Assembly (NCBI RefSeq): GCF_029024465.1
Contig: NZ_CP118950.1
Coordinates: forward strand, 248,001-312,000
Length of the DNA stretch: 64,000 bases
Reading direction: 5' to 3'
From: Lactococcus garvieae subsp. garvieae
GTDB taxonomy: Bacteria > Bacillota > Bacilli > Lactobacillales > Streptococcaceae
The notes under the pieces were generated by a model. That model had not been told where the DNA came from, ran no database searches, and saw nothing but the letters and a program-made list of their open reading frames with translations. Both the position numbers and the translations under genes were made by a program. Below, in pieces: positions 41,740 through 51,131 of the stretch (the first letter of the stretch is position 1; every line of letters starts with the position of its first letter).

Positions 41740-44700
41740 ATGAAAATACAAAACGAGATGGCCACCAAAATTGCCATTGATACTGTGTCAGCGAATAATA
41801 GTCTTCAAGGCTTGACTAAAGCTGTTTCCTCTGCGACACAAGCATGGAAAGCTCAAGAAATCGCTTTGAAAAACAGCGGCGACCAGTTGGGCGCTTCCAA
41901 AGCGAAGTTTGAAGGCTTGGGCAATGCCATTGAAGCTCAAAAAAAGAAAATCGATGAACTTCGAAATAGACAAGAAGGACTCAACACTCAAAATAAGAAA
42001 GATGCCGAGACCTATCTTGACCTTCAGAAAAAAATAGATACTGCGACAAAACAGTTGAATAGTTATGTCGCACAACAAGACAAAGCAAAACAATCGGTCG
42101 CCTATTACAGTAGCGGGCTTGCAGACCTAAAAAAATCTTACGAGCAAAACAAGCAATTATCAGAGAGTTTTGTGACTCGTTTGAAGGCTGAAGGCAAAGA
42201 AGTTGAAGCGAACAAGGTTCGTTTGTCTGGATTACAAGATTCGTTTTCTAACTTGTCACATCAATACAAGATTCAGGAAGAAGAACTTAACAAAATCGTT
42301 GATGTATCGGGTAAAAGTAGTGAGGCTTATCTCAAACAAAAGACGCGATTAAATGAAACCGCCACTGCTATAGCCAAGACAAACTCTGAAATGAAAGAAC
42401 TTTCAGAACAGATGTCTAGGCCTCACCCTAATTTCTTGTCGGGTATCCGAAATAAAATCGATGGGGTCAACGAGAGTGCCACAAAAACCAATCATCTTTT
42501 CGGTAAAATTCTCGGTGCTGAGTTAATTAGTCGTGCAGCAATCGCAGGAATTCAGAGTTTGACCGCACGGCTTGGGGATGCCATTCATTCAGGGGTCGAA
42601 TTTACACAGACCCAACAAGTCATGAAGGCGGCTTGGGACACTCTCACGAATGACGTGACGAAGTCTGACCAGATGGTCAAAAGTATCAATGATATTTCCA
42701 TCGCGACTGGACGTTCACGCGACATCGTTAATGAGTTAGATCAAGGCTTCTATCACCTCCATTCGAACAAGGAAGAGGCTGACAATCTGACGAAATCCAT
42801 GCTCAATATGGGGGATGCGGTCGGTTTGACAGATGACCAACTGACGACCGTGACCCAAGACATGGTTCATGGTCTTTCTCAAGGGAAACTCAACCTGAAA
42901 GAGTTGAATCAGTTGAGCATGTACTTTCCGATGTTTTCAGAGCAATTGCTTGAATATGAGCAAAAAGTCACAGGAAACAGCCAATTAACCATGTCTCAGC
43001 TTAGAGATATGGCGAGTGCGGGTAAAATTACTGGAGAGACGGTTGAGAAGTTATTCAATCAACTCGGGCAAGACAAATATGGTAAAGCGGCAGAGAATAT
43101 GCTTTCTACCATGACGGGGATGAAACGAACGATTAATGCTCAAGTTCCCGCTTTGATTAGCGCTTTTGAAAAGCCAATACTGACAGCACAGAATCCTTTC
43201 TACGGCGCTATTTCTAAGTGGGTCTCTGATAAGAAAACCCAATCGGAATTCGAAAAAGTTGGAGATGCCTCCAGTAAAGGAATTAAAACAATTACTGATG
43301 CGTTTTCAAAAGTGTTCAAAATTAAAGACGGTACGCAATTTCTAGACCAAGTCTTGGACAAATTGGCTCAAAAGGTCACGATATTTAGTGATTCAATTGC
43401 CAAACATGCGCCAGATATTGTCTCTTTTTTTAAATCTACCCAATCCATCAGCTCAACGAGTTTGAAAATCTTTGTCCAAGTGTTGAAGGATTTAGAACCT
43501 GTTTTAGCTGTGGTTGGTGGCTTTGCCAAGTCGAATCCTAAATTATTCGCTCAGTTAAGCTTAGGGATAATGGTTAGTTCCAAAGCCCTCTCTGGTTTGA
43601 GTCTTGCTTTTCGCGGGCTTGATTCGGCCGCTAAAATGGGTTCTGGTGCGATGAAAGTGTTTAGTAAAGGGATAGGAAGTTCGGGCAGTGGTTTAAAAGG
43701 GTTCTTAGGGCTCATCAAGCCAAATCCTGTCTTTCTATTTACGGCCGCCATTGTCGCAGCCGGTGTTGCTTTTGTCCTCGCTTATAACAAAATCAAGCCC
43801 TTTAGAGACATGGTCAATAAGCTGTTGGCTTCCATCAAAGCATTTGGAGAAAAAGCGTATAAGTCCTATCTTAAGCCTTGTATTGACGCTATCATGAAAA
43901 CCTTTAATTCATGGGGTAAATCCATGAATAGTTTTTGGTCAAAAAACGGTCGTCCCTTAGAACTTGCGATTGGCAATTTTTCAAAAGTGGTTAAAGTTGC
44001 CTTACTTCCAGTGACTGTTAGCCTTGGTGCATTGGGAGGCATCTTCCATTCTGTCTTTTCTGGAATGGTAAGAGAGACAAAAATTTCATTTGACACCATC
44101 AAAGGTGTTTTCTCAGGTGCTTTTAAAGTCATTGGTGGTCTGCTTGAAATATTCATTGGCGTCTTTACCGGAAACTGGCAAAAAGCAGGAAAAGGCGCAG
44201 AAGATGCCATGAGTGGCATGGGTAAAATTATTGGCAGTCTGCTTCAAGGGTTTGAAAAAACATTTGGGAACCTTGCCAAAACCATCGGAGAAGCGGTCGT
44301 CAACGGGATTATCGGTGGCATTAACGCAGGGATTGGCGCGATTGACGATGTCATCCATCTCTTTGGCGGTTCTAAAGAGGCGATTGGTAAGATAAAACCT
44401 GTTAAATTTGCGACAGGTACAAGAAGGCCGATAAAAGAAGATACCTTAGCCATGCTTAATGATGGGGGTGATAGTCCGGAAACAGGGAACAGAGAGATTG
44501 CTTTCTTGCCCAATGGACAACTCTTCATGCCTCAAAAACGAAATTGGGTGGGTGTCTTACCTCGCGGAACTGAAGTTGCCTCCGCAAGTGAAAGCAAAGC
44601 TTTACTTTCATCTGGTCTGGTGACTCCCTTTGCCAAGGGTACGGGATTTATTGAAAATATCGAATCTTTTGGTGCAAAAGCGCTTGATGGCATGAAAGAT

Positions 44701-45612
44701 AAGTTAGAGGGAATAACCTCCGCTCTCACCCATCCTCTTCGTTTTTTGAATGGCATCTTCTCGCATGTCGCACATTTTAAAGGGACGAAAGAAGTTGTTT
44801 CCATCGGAACGTCACTTGGTCAGGGGTTCTTGCAAAATATTGTCCATCCTTTTGTTTCTCTTTTCAGTTCCTTGAAAAAGAAAGAAGAAAGTTCTCAAAG
44901 CGCCCCTTCGGGTTCAGGCGTTGAACGTTGGCGTGGTCAGGTGGAACAAGCCCTCAGAATGGTTGGTCTTCCCGATACTCCAACAATGGTCAATGCTTGG
45001 CTCAAGCAGATTCAAACCGAGTCTGGCGGGAATGAAAAAGCGGTTCAAGGTGGCTATACCGATATTAACACCCTTACGGGAGATTTAGCCAAAGGGCTCT
45101 TACAAACGATTTCAGCCACTTTCAATGCCTACAAATTCCCAGGTCATGGCAACATTTTTAACGGTTTTGATAACATGTTAGCTGCGATGTCTTACGCGAA
45201 ATCACGTTATGGCTCCTCTTTGCTGGGTGTTATCGGGCACGGGCACGGCTACGAAAACGGGGGACTCATTTCACAACATGGGCTCTATGAAATCGCAGAG
45301 GGTAATAAGCGTGAAATGGTAATCCCCATGGATATGACCAAACGCTCACGAGCGCATCAACTACTCGGCGAAGTCGTCTCAGAGTTTTCATCAGACAGAG
45401 CGACTCCTTCACAAACATCGAGCGCTCACTCAAACGCAAGTGATTTAGCGGTATTAACTGAAAAGTTTGACACCGTGATAGGTCTTTTCGGTCAGTTGTT
45501 GGGCTTGAATCAAGAACAATTGAAAGCCATTGAACATTCAGGATTTGACAAAAACAAACTGTACCGGCAACAAGCGTTAGATGTTGCCATAAGAAGCCAT
45601 CAAAGTCTATGA
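41740..45612 (+). CDS. Tail tape measure with lytic transglycosylase domain
   Basis: 1290 residues, setting tail length. Coiled coil about 1-230; TMP core about 240-480 (TGRSRDIVNELDQGFYHL); hydrophobic segments about 650-900. A transglycosylase-like domain lies at about 1065-1170 (WLKQIQTESGGNEKAVQ with catalytic Glu, KGLLQTISATFNAY), probably opening the wall during injection. RBS AGAAAGGGGAAAAC. Confidence 0.93.
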   Translation: MKIQNEMATKIAIDTVSANNSLQGLTKAVSSATQAWKAQEIALKNSGDQLGASKAKFEGLGNAIEAQKKKIDELRNRQEGLNTQNKKDAETYLDLQKKIDTATKQLNSYVAQQDKAKQSVAYYSSGLADLKKSYEQNKQLSESFVTRLKAEGKEVEANKVRLSGLQDSFSNLSHQYKIQEEELNKIVDVSGKSSEAYLKQKTRLNETATAIAKTNSEMKELSEQMSRPHPNFLSGIRNKIDGVNESATKTNHLFGKILGAELISRAAIAGIQSLTARLGDAIHSGVEFTQTQQVMKAAWDTLTNDVTKSDQMVKSINDISIATGRSRDIVNELDQGFYHLHSNKEEADNLTKSMLNMGDAVGLTDDQLTTVTQDMVHGLSQGKLNLKELNQLSMYFPMFSEQLLEYEQKVTGNSQLTMSQLRDMASAGKITGETVEKLFNQLGQDKYGKAAENMLSTMTGMKRTINAQVPALISAFEKPILTAQNPFYGAISKWVSDKKTQSEFEKVGDASSKGIKTITDAFSKVFKIKDGTQFLDQVLDKLAQKVTIFSDSIAKHAPDIVSFFKSTQSISSTSLKIFVQVLKDLEPVLAVVGGFAKSNPKLFAQLSLGIMVSSKALSGLSLAFRGLDSAAKMGSGAMKVFSKGIGSSGSGLKGFLGLIKPNPVFLFTAAIVAAGVAFVLAYNKIKPFRDMVNKLLASIKAFGEKAYKSYLKPCIDAIMKTFNSWGKSMNSFWSKNGRPLELAIGNFSKVVKVALLPVTVSLGALGGIFHSVFSGMVRETKISFDTIKGVFSGAFKVIGGLLEIFIGVFTGNWQKAGKGAEDAMSGMGKIIGSLLQGFEKTFGNLAKTIGEAVVNGIIGGINAGIGAIDDVIHLFGGSKEAIGKIKPVKFATGTRRPIKEDTLAMLNDGGDSPETGNREIAFLPNGQLFMPQKRNWVGVLPRGTEVASASESKALLSSGLVTPFAKGTGFIENIESFGAKALDGMKDKLEGITSALTHPLRFLNGIFSHVAHFKGTKEVVSIGTSLGQGFLQNIVHPFVSLFSSLKKKEESSQSAPSGSGVERWRGQVEQALRMVGLPDTPTMVNAWLKQIQTESGGNEKAVQGGYTDINTLTGDLAKGLLQTISATFNAYKFPGHGNIFNGFDNMLAAMSYAKSRYGSSLLGVIGHGHGYENGGLISQHGLYEIAEGNKREMVIPMDMTKRSRAHQLLGEVVSEFSSDRATPSQTSSAHSNASDLAVLTEKFDTVIGLFGQLLGLNQEQLKAIEHSGFDKNKLYRQQALDVAIRSHQSL

Positions 45613-45632
45613 AAGACAACAAGGAGAAGAGA

Positions 45633-45863
45633 ATGAATATTATTGAAGCGACAAAAAAATCGGCAGAGACGAACAAAGCCATCTACCGAAAATCAATGCC
45701 AAACTGGCTATATTTCCCGACTGATAGTGATGGTTGTTGTATCCTTTTTGATTTAGATAAGGACAAAGAGTACTCCCAGAGTGGTATTCGTTGGAATCCT
45801 AAAAAGTCTGACCTAATCGCTGACGATTGGGAAATTAGCTCAGACCTAACTGTTTTTCAATGA
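45633..45863 (+). CDS. DUF2829 / Tad2-like protein
   Basis: 76 residues from MNIIEATKKSAETNKAIYRK to an end containing WNPKKSDLIADDWEI, the signature of DUF2829 (Tad2 family). Tad2 proteins bind signalling nucleotides and block Thoeris defence; whether this short, divergent member does so is unproven. It interrupts the tail module between tape measure and Dit, a moron position. The ATG at 45633 follows AAGGAGAAGAG. Confidence 0.68.
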   Translation: MNIIEATKKSAETNKAIYRKSMPNWLYFPTDSDGCCILFDLDKDKEYSQSGIRWNPKKSDLIADDWEISSDLTVFQ

Positions 45864-45940
45864 GTTTTTTTAGTACAGAAACTACGACGTTACTTGTGAA
45901 TGAGATTTTACGAGAGCAGAGGTTAAGCAAAATAATTTAA
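45860..45940 (+). CDS. 26-residue coupled peptide
   Basis: Starts in an ATGA overlap with the Tad2-like gene and encodes MSFFSTETTTLLVNEILREQ plus six residues. Coupling is the only support. Confidence 0.4.
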   Translation: MSFFSTETTTLLVNEILREQRLSKII

Positions 45941-45956
45941 ATATAAGGAGAATAAG

Positions 45957-46151
45957 ATGTCTGATAAAGAAGAAAAAATAAATTCTACAAAACTAGAAGA
46001 ATGCAGTAAATTGGCTAAAAGAGAGAAGGTTTAAAATGCAATTCTTGTTTTTGCTTACAACTCATTAAATGACGAAAAAATTAAAAATAATCCTTCAATG
46101 GTTTCCGCCATATCAGAGTTACTTGATTTTGTTACATGGAAATTTTATTGA
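45957..46151 (+). pseudogene. Small gene with an in-frame ochre stop
   Basis: ATG behind ATAAGGAGAATAAG; 25 codons, TAA (46032-46034), then 38 more codons in the same frame (NAILVFAYNSLNDEKIKNNP onward) to TGA. The second half reads as a normal protein, so a protein of about 64 residues seems to have been cut by one stop. Confidence 0.55.
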
Positions 46152-46235
46152 GATTTTGATTCCAAGAAACGGATTGCTCTAATTTCTTTACCAGAAATAA
46201 CTGTTACTTGAACATATACATAGAAAGGAGTCCCA

Positions 46236-47072
46236 TTGAAAGACAAGTTTTACATTAAGATTGGGGCACAGGAGGAAGTAGACATCACAAGTCTTATTCC
46301 CTCGCTTGAATACCTGGGAGAGACAACTTTCCCAGTCTTTCTCAATCAATACCAACAAAATACTGGGCAAGACGGCCAAGTTTGGCTTGAAAGTCAGTTA
46401 GACAAGCGTGTTATCAACGTCAATTTTCTATTTAACTTCGGAACATGGGAAGACTTCACGCTGATAAGCCATTCGATTTATCGCTTGTTTGCGCAAGGTC
46501 AGTTGATACGGATTCGCTCAAGTGTCGAACCAGCCCTTGTTAAGTGGGTTGTACCGACGACCTTTGAAATTAAGCCTGTGAGTGAGGGGAGTCATGACGC
46601 GACCTTTACGATTCCCTTTGACCATCCAAGTGGCTATAAAGTTTCTCTTTATCGGTCAGATGCATTTTTTACAAGCAATGATGAGAATCTGTGGCAGTTT
46701 GGCATGGGGCTTCCTCTTGATGAAAAAATCGGCTATCGTTTCACAAGCAATCGTTTCAAAGTTTATAATCCTAGTGATGTTCGAATTGACCCCTATGTCA
46801 AAAAACACGACTTGAAACTGTTGCTCAAATTTAAAGGAAGTCAAGTGAAAATCATCAATCAAACGAATCATAGTACATGGAGTTATCTTCAATCGTCCAA
46901 TGGGAAGGATGACATCATCCTTGACGGGATACAGACCAGTGTCAATGGCAGTCCCGCCAGTGAAAAAACAGACTATGGCAATATTATATTAGATCAAGGT
47001 TGGAATGATATTTCTGTCACTGGTGCAACAGAAATTGACCTGACCTTTAGTTTCCCTTTTCTCTATGTTTGA
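46236..47072 (+). CDS. Distal tail protein (Dit)
   Basis: 278 residues, the hub joining tube to baseplate; siphovirus Dit N-terminal belt (PVFLNQYQQNTGQDGQVW) and a galectin-like C-terminal part. TTG start behind AGAAAGGAGTCCCA. Overlaps the next gene by 8 nt. Confidence 0.9.
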   Translation: MKDKFYIKIGAQEEVDITSLIPSLEYLGETTFPVFLNQYQQNTGQDGQVWLESQLDKRVINVNFLFNFGTWEDFTLISHSIYRLFAQGQLIRIRSSVEPALVKWVVPTTFEIKPVSEGSHDATFTIPFDHPSGYKVSLYRSDAFFTSNDENLWQFGMGLPLDEKIGYRFTSNRFKVYNPSDVRIDPYVKKHDLKLLLKFKGSQVKIINQTNHSTWSYLQSSNGKDDIILDGIQTSVNGSPASEKTDYGNIILDQGWNDISVTGATEIDLTFSFPFLYV

Positions 47073-48567
47073 TTCTGAAAAAGTGTTAATCAAAGGTCTA
47101 CATGGCACCAATGTAGAGCCCTTGAATAGTATTTTGAATGCCAGTTTTAAACTGACATGGGAACAGAATTCCTCTTATCAACTTGAGTTTAGTGCTTATG
47201 ATGACGGTTCTGTTAGCTTTGAACTTATTGATGCAGAGAGTAGTGTTTTTTTCAAAGGACAGGAGTATATCGTTAAACAATGTATTCCTGATTTCAATGG
47301 AAGCGTTCCTTTGAAACAAATTGTCGCCACACATGTTTATAACGAAGTAGAAAGAATCCGCCAAAGAAAAATAAATACAGGAGCGCATACCTATTCTGTA
47401 GAAGATGTCCTTCAGTTCTATCTGTCTCACAACACTTTGGGCTTTACCTACCAAGTGATTGGAACATTTGACAAAATGACCATCAGTGATTTAGGCAATA
47501 GCAGTGGGAAAGACATGTTAAGTAAGTTGGTCAGTACATGGCCTTCCTGTGTTATCTACCCGGATAATCGCTGTATTCGCGTCTATGCCTCTTCGTCATG
47601 GCTAAAAGACATGGGGGGGAGGATTGATTATTTGAACAGTAGTCGTGAGATTCAGTTGACCTATGATTCGACGAATATTATCAATCAAATCATGGTCTAT
47701 GGTAAAACCAAAGATACGGGAAGCGATAAGCCGAACTACTATTTTACTCCTCACTTGGTTAAAGATGAATCCTCTATTGCAAAATGGGGGTTACGTGAAG
47801 GTGAAGACTTAAGAGACGAACGCTTCACGGATGCAAAAAGTATGGACAATTATGCAAAAACCCAATTGTCCCCTGAGCCATCATTAAGTATTTCTATCCA
47901 AAGTGAGGTTAGGGATGAACCCGTAGCTGGTGAGCAAATGAGACTCGAAGTGAGAAATAAGGGATTTGTGACTCATGTTCAAGTGGTAGGGTACGTCTGG
48001 TTTCCCTTTGATGAGAGTCAAGTGACAGAAATTACCTTGAACAACACGGCGGGCACTATTTTGGATTATCAACACTTTTCAAAAAACGAATTGAATGATA
48101 GTCTGCGACGCCAAAAAAACTTAGAATATCAATTGTCTTCAGTGAGCGAACAGGCAAATCAAGCTTTCAATTCTAGGTTCTCTGGTTTACCAATTAAAAA
48201 TACCGAAGCACCTCTTCCAAGTTTCACTTTGCTTGTCCCGGAGGACAATCCAGACATGGGTCTTACAGAAGGTCAAACTTTCTATGTTTCCACCCATGCC
48301 TCAGTGGTCGATGGTTTGGATGACTTTGTGCGAGAGAAGAGTGTTCAATCTGTCAATGGTCAAACTGGACAAGTGACGCTGAGTGCCCATGATATTGGCG
48401 CATTAGATGTTACGGAATCCGCAGAAAGTGCTAAAAAATTAGAGAATCCCGTAAAAATTAATGGGGTTCTTTTTGATGGAACAAAAGACATTACGATTCC
48501 TCTTGTCGACCAGTTTGAGAAAAGACTCAAGGTACTGGAGGAAACTTTGAATAAGGAGAAAACATGA
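47065..48567 (+). CDS. Tail-tip protein Tal (gp27/gp44-like)
   Basis: 500 residues. The first about 350 are the hub domain of prophage tail endopeptidase proteins (SVFFKGQEYIVKQ, TYDSTNIINQIMVYGKT). The short C-terminal part has VNGQTGQVTLSAHDIGALD, a tail-fibre linker, and a helical tail, but no peptidase motif. Wall opening may rely on the tape measure domain instead. Confidence 0.87.
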   Translation: MFDSEKVLIKGLHGTNVEPLNSILNASFKLTWEQNSSYQLEFSAYDDGSVSFELIDAESSVFFKGQEYIVKQCIPDFNGSVPLKQIVATHVYNEVERIRQRKINTGAHTYSVEDVLQFYLSHNTLGFTYQVIGTFDKMTISDLGNSSGKDMLSKLVSTWPSCVIYPDNRCIRVYASSSWLKDMGGRIDYLNSSREIQLTYDSTNIINQIMVYGKTKDTGSDKPNYYFTPHLVKDESSIAKWGLREGEDLRDERFTDAKSMDNYAKTQLSPEPSLSISIQSEVRDEPVAGEQMRLEVRNKGFVTHVQVVGYVWFPFDESQVTEITLNNTAGTILDYQHFSKNELNDSLRRQKNLEYQLSSVSEQANQAFNSRFSGLPIKNTEAPLPSFTLLVPEDNPDMGLTEGQTFYVSTHASVVDGLDDFVREKSVQSVNGQTGQVTLSAHDIGALDVTESAESAKKLENPVKINGVLFDGTKDITIPLVDQFEKRLKVLEETLNKEKT

Positions 48568-49601
48568 CAAAACTTAATGAATCGTTACCCAATGGCGGGA
48601 GTGCTCTGCGAGATGCGCTCAACGGTAATTTCCATATGCTTAACGAAGTGATTGATTTTAAAGATCAACAGAGTTTGAATGACTTAGTTGCACAAATTTG
48701 TGTTGCCTATTTGGAAACTTATAATGAGGAACTCCATCAAGAAATAAGAGCCATTATTACACCAGATTTGTCGCCGCTTGAGATTACGCAAGAAGTACTG
48801 GATTTTAGGAAAGATTCTCAGGGGATTGAACAATCTTCCATGTCCAAACGTTTGATGTCAGAGATCAACTATATTGTAAGCAAATACCTAGTGTCTTCTG
48901 ATATTTGGAAAAAACCAATCGCCGTAGATGATGCAGGAAGAATAACCACTAACTATTTATCGCTGTCCTCTGTAAAGACGTCTAAGAAAATCGGTATCAT
49001 TGGCGATAGTGTTGCAAGAGGTTATTTGTCTAAGTGCAACTTCGGGGATATATTCAAAAAAGAGTCTGGGGCAGAAGTTACAAACACAGCTATAAATGGT
49101 GCTTTCATGACAGATAACGAGGAGAATAGTATCTATAGTCAATCCAAAAAAATAAGTGGGTGTGACCTTTTCATTATCCAAGGTACAGATGATGACTGGT
49201 TGGGCAATATTCCAGTTGGTACAAAGTATGATGATGAAAAAACATCCTATATTGGCGCTTTTTATAAAGTGGTGGAGAATGTACGTTCCTTAAACCCCAA
49301 TGCTAAAATTTTAGTGATGACAGCGACCCTGCAAGCGCCAATCTCTAATGGCAAGATGATCCGTACTGACCAATGGAAGAACACCTTGAACAACAATTTG
49401 CACGACTATATGGATGCTCAAAAAATAGCCTGTAATGATTTAGGGCTGCCCTATGCGGATTTTATGCGTCCAGATTTAATGGAGCCCATGAATCCAGCCT
49501 TCAGAAAGAAAATGATGCCTGAAGGTTTACACCCTAACGAAATCGGGCATCAGATGATTGCTCAAGAGTTGGCAAAACAAATCTATTACTATTACGGATA
49601 A
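48564..49601 (+). CDS. Baseplate protein with SGNH/GDSL hydrolase domain
   Basis: 345 residues. N-terminal about 125 are a helical attachment region; from about 137 an SGNH fold: IGIIGDSVARG (nucleophile Ser in block I), IIQGTDDDW (block III-like, GTDD instead of GxND) and MPEGLHPNEIG (catalytic His; Glu where Asp is usual). Probably deacylates or trims host surface polysaccharide. Starts in an ATGA overlap. Confidence 0.85.
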   Translation: MTKLNESLPNGGSALRDALNGNFHMLNEVIDFKDQQSLNDLVAQICVAYLETYNEELHQEIRAIITPDLSPLEITQEVLDFRKDSQGIEQSSMSKRLMSEINYIVSKYLVSSDIWKKPIAVDDAGRITTNYLSLSSVKTSKKIGIIGDSVARGYLSKCNFGDIFKKESGAEVTNTAINGAFMTDNEENSIYSQSKKISGCDLFIIQGTDDDWLGNIPVGTKYDDEKTSYIGAFYKVVENVRSLNPNAKILVMTATLQAPISNGKMIRTDQWKNTLNNNLHDYMDAQKIACNDLGLPYADFMRPDLMEPMNPAFRKKMMPEGLHPNEIGHQMIAQELAKQIYYYYG

Positions 49602-49611
49602 GGAAAAGAAT

Positions 49612-50271
49612 ATGGCAAATCAAGAACTATGCTTTGAGATTACAAAGCAAGAACAGTTACAGCTCCCTCAACAATTTGTAACAGGACGCTTAGGGGAGGG
49701 CGGATTAAAGGCAGTCACCGTCAAGGTCTTGTCGAATCAACTCCCTTATGACTTAACCGGGCTTTCGGGTAAGTTTCTAGGGATGAAGGCAGACGGCAAT
49801 CGTATTATTGATGATTCTGGATTTTTGATTCTTGACGCTCACCAAGGTGTTTTTCGATATATCTTTCCACAAGAGGCTTTTACTTTTGAGGGGGCTTATC
49901 AAGAAGCTTTCTTCAAACTCTACCGAGGCGATCAATGCGAAACGACCTTGTCGCTTGAGATTAATGTTCTGGCGAATAAGATTGAAATGGGAATCAATAG
50001 CAGTGAGTATATCAGTGATTATGAACAACTCATCAAAGCCTTGAATGAAAAAACAGAGGAGTTTTTAGAGGCTTTAACAGCGAAGGAAAATAACTTTGAA
50101 TCTCAGGTCAAAGTCATTCAGGGACAAGTCCAAAATATACAAGACGCCATCAACAATCTAGAAGAAAAAATAAAGTCTGATGATTTGGTTACAAGTAAAA
50201 TGTTAGAGGATGCCTTGGCACCCTACGACATGATGGTTTCTTATGACCCAAATCAAAGCACCCTTGTATGA
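49612..50271 (+). CDS. Upper baseplate protein, BppU-like
   Basis: 219 residues. Residues 1-125 match the BppU N-terminal domain of lactococcal phages TP901-1/Tuc2009; then a coiled coil (about 130-200). It attaches receptor-binding proteins to Dit/Tal. Start at 49612 behind AAGGAAAAGAAT. Confidence 0.85.
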   Translation: MANQELCFEITKQEQLQLPQQFVTGRLGEGGLKAVTVKVLSNQLPYDLTGLSGKFLGMKADGNRIIDDSGFLILDAHQGVFRYIFPQEAFTFEGAYQEAFFKLYRGDQCETTLSLEINVLANKIEMGINSSEYISDYEQLIKALNEKTEEFLEALTAKENNFESQVKVIQGQVQNIQDAINNLEEKIKSDDLVTSKMLEDALAPYDMMVSYDPNQSTLV

Positions 50272-50284
50272 AAGGAAAATTACA

Positions 50285-50824
50285 ATGATTAATAACGAGT
50301 ATATCGATCAGTATACACATAAGGATGGCTGTAATAGCTTCCCTAAAACATTGGTTAAAGCCATTGTGGACGCACAAGAACAACTGGTTCTCAATGGAGG
50401 CGACCAGCTTAATTTAAGGGGACTGAAAAACTTTGCGGACGGTTTACAAGTTGGAGGTGAGGCTGTTTTAACAGACGCCTTTTTGACAGAAGACCCAAAA
50501 ATAGAGGGTACTTTAACTGTGCGTGGATTAGTGAACACAAGTGATTTACCCTGGACAACACTTGGGACTGGGGCGATGTATAAAAAAGTCGGCAATCGGG
50601 TAACTGTTGCTTTTGATTATACCCCTGCCACTAATGCTAATTTTAATATGGGAACCTTGCCTGAGGGTTTAAGGCCAACACACGATTTGATGTTTATCGT
50701 TCCTGGTTTCAGCTCTAGCGCCATAATCAATAACCATCTTCAAATCAATGCGGCAGGAACGTGTACAATTTTGTATGCGATAGCTGAACAACTCTATCGT
50801 TTTCAAGTGAGTTTTGAACTTTAA
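50285..50824 (+). CDS. Receptor-binding protein, BppL-like
   Basis: 179 residues with the layout of P335 receptor-binding proteins: N-terminal helical shoulder (about 1-45), a repetitive beta neck (FADGLQVGGEAVLTD, IEGTLTVRG) and a beta head of about 95 residues (GTLPEGLRPTHDLMFIVPGF). Binds a cell-wall polysaccharide; the head decides host range. RBS AAAGGAAAATTACA. Confidence 0.75.
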   Translation: MINNEYIDQYTHKDGCNSFPKTLVKAIVDAQEQLVLNGGDQLNLRGLKNFADGLQVGGEAVLTDAFLTEDPKIEGTLTVRGLVNTSDLPWTTLGTGAMYKKVGNRVTVAFDYTPATNANFNMGTLPEGLRPTHDLMFIVPGFSSSAIINNHLQINAAGTCTILYAIAEQLYRFQVSFEL

Positions 50825-50845
50825 TGTTGTGAAAGGGGGAGAAAT

Positions 50846-51112
50846 ATGGCTAATGAAGAAGGCGTCAATGTTACTCAATTGTTTATTGAAATTAAAGAGC
50901 AGTTAGCCAGACTTGAAACCAGTATTAAAGACTTACCCACAACCTCTCGTCGTGCGGAAGAAGCTTTGAAACTCGCTCAAGAAAATAAGGATGCTATTCA
51001 AAAGTTACAAGAAGGTCGTAAATGGCTTTTGCGTATCAGCCTGTCCTCCGTTGTTCTTCCCTTATTGCTTTATTTCTTTGAGCACTATTTTTATATCTTT
51101 TTCAAAAGATAG
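50846..51112 (+). CDS. XhlA-type holin-like protein
   Basis: 88 residues: N-terminal amphipathic coiled coil (FIEIKEQLARLETSIKDL), one C-terminal membrane segment (ISLSSVVLPLLLYFFEHYFYIFF). XhlA-like topology. Sits directly before the lysin. AAAGGGGGAGAAAT precedes the ATG. Confidence 0.8.
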   Translation: MANEEGVNVTQLFIEIKEQLARLETSIKDLPTTSRRAEEALKLAQENKDAIQKLQEGRKWLLRISLSSVVLPLLLYFFEHYFYIFFKR

Positions 51113-51131
51113 CGAAGGAGAATTTTAGAAA

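Noticed and set aside
43551-45682. Long minus-strand ORFs opposite the tape measure
   Set aside because: Shadows of a strongly coding plus strand without RBS.
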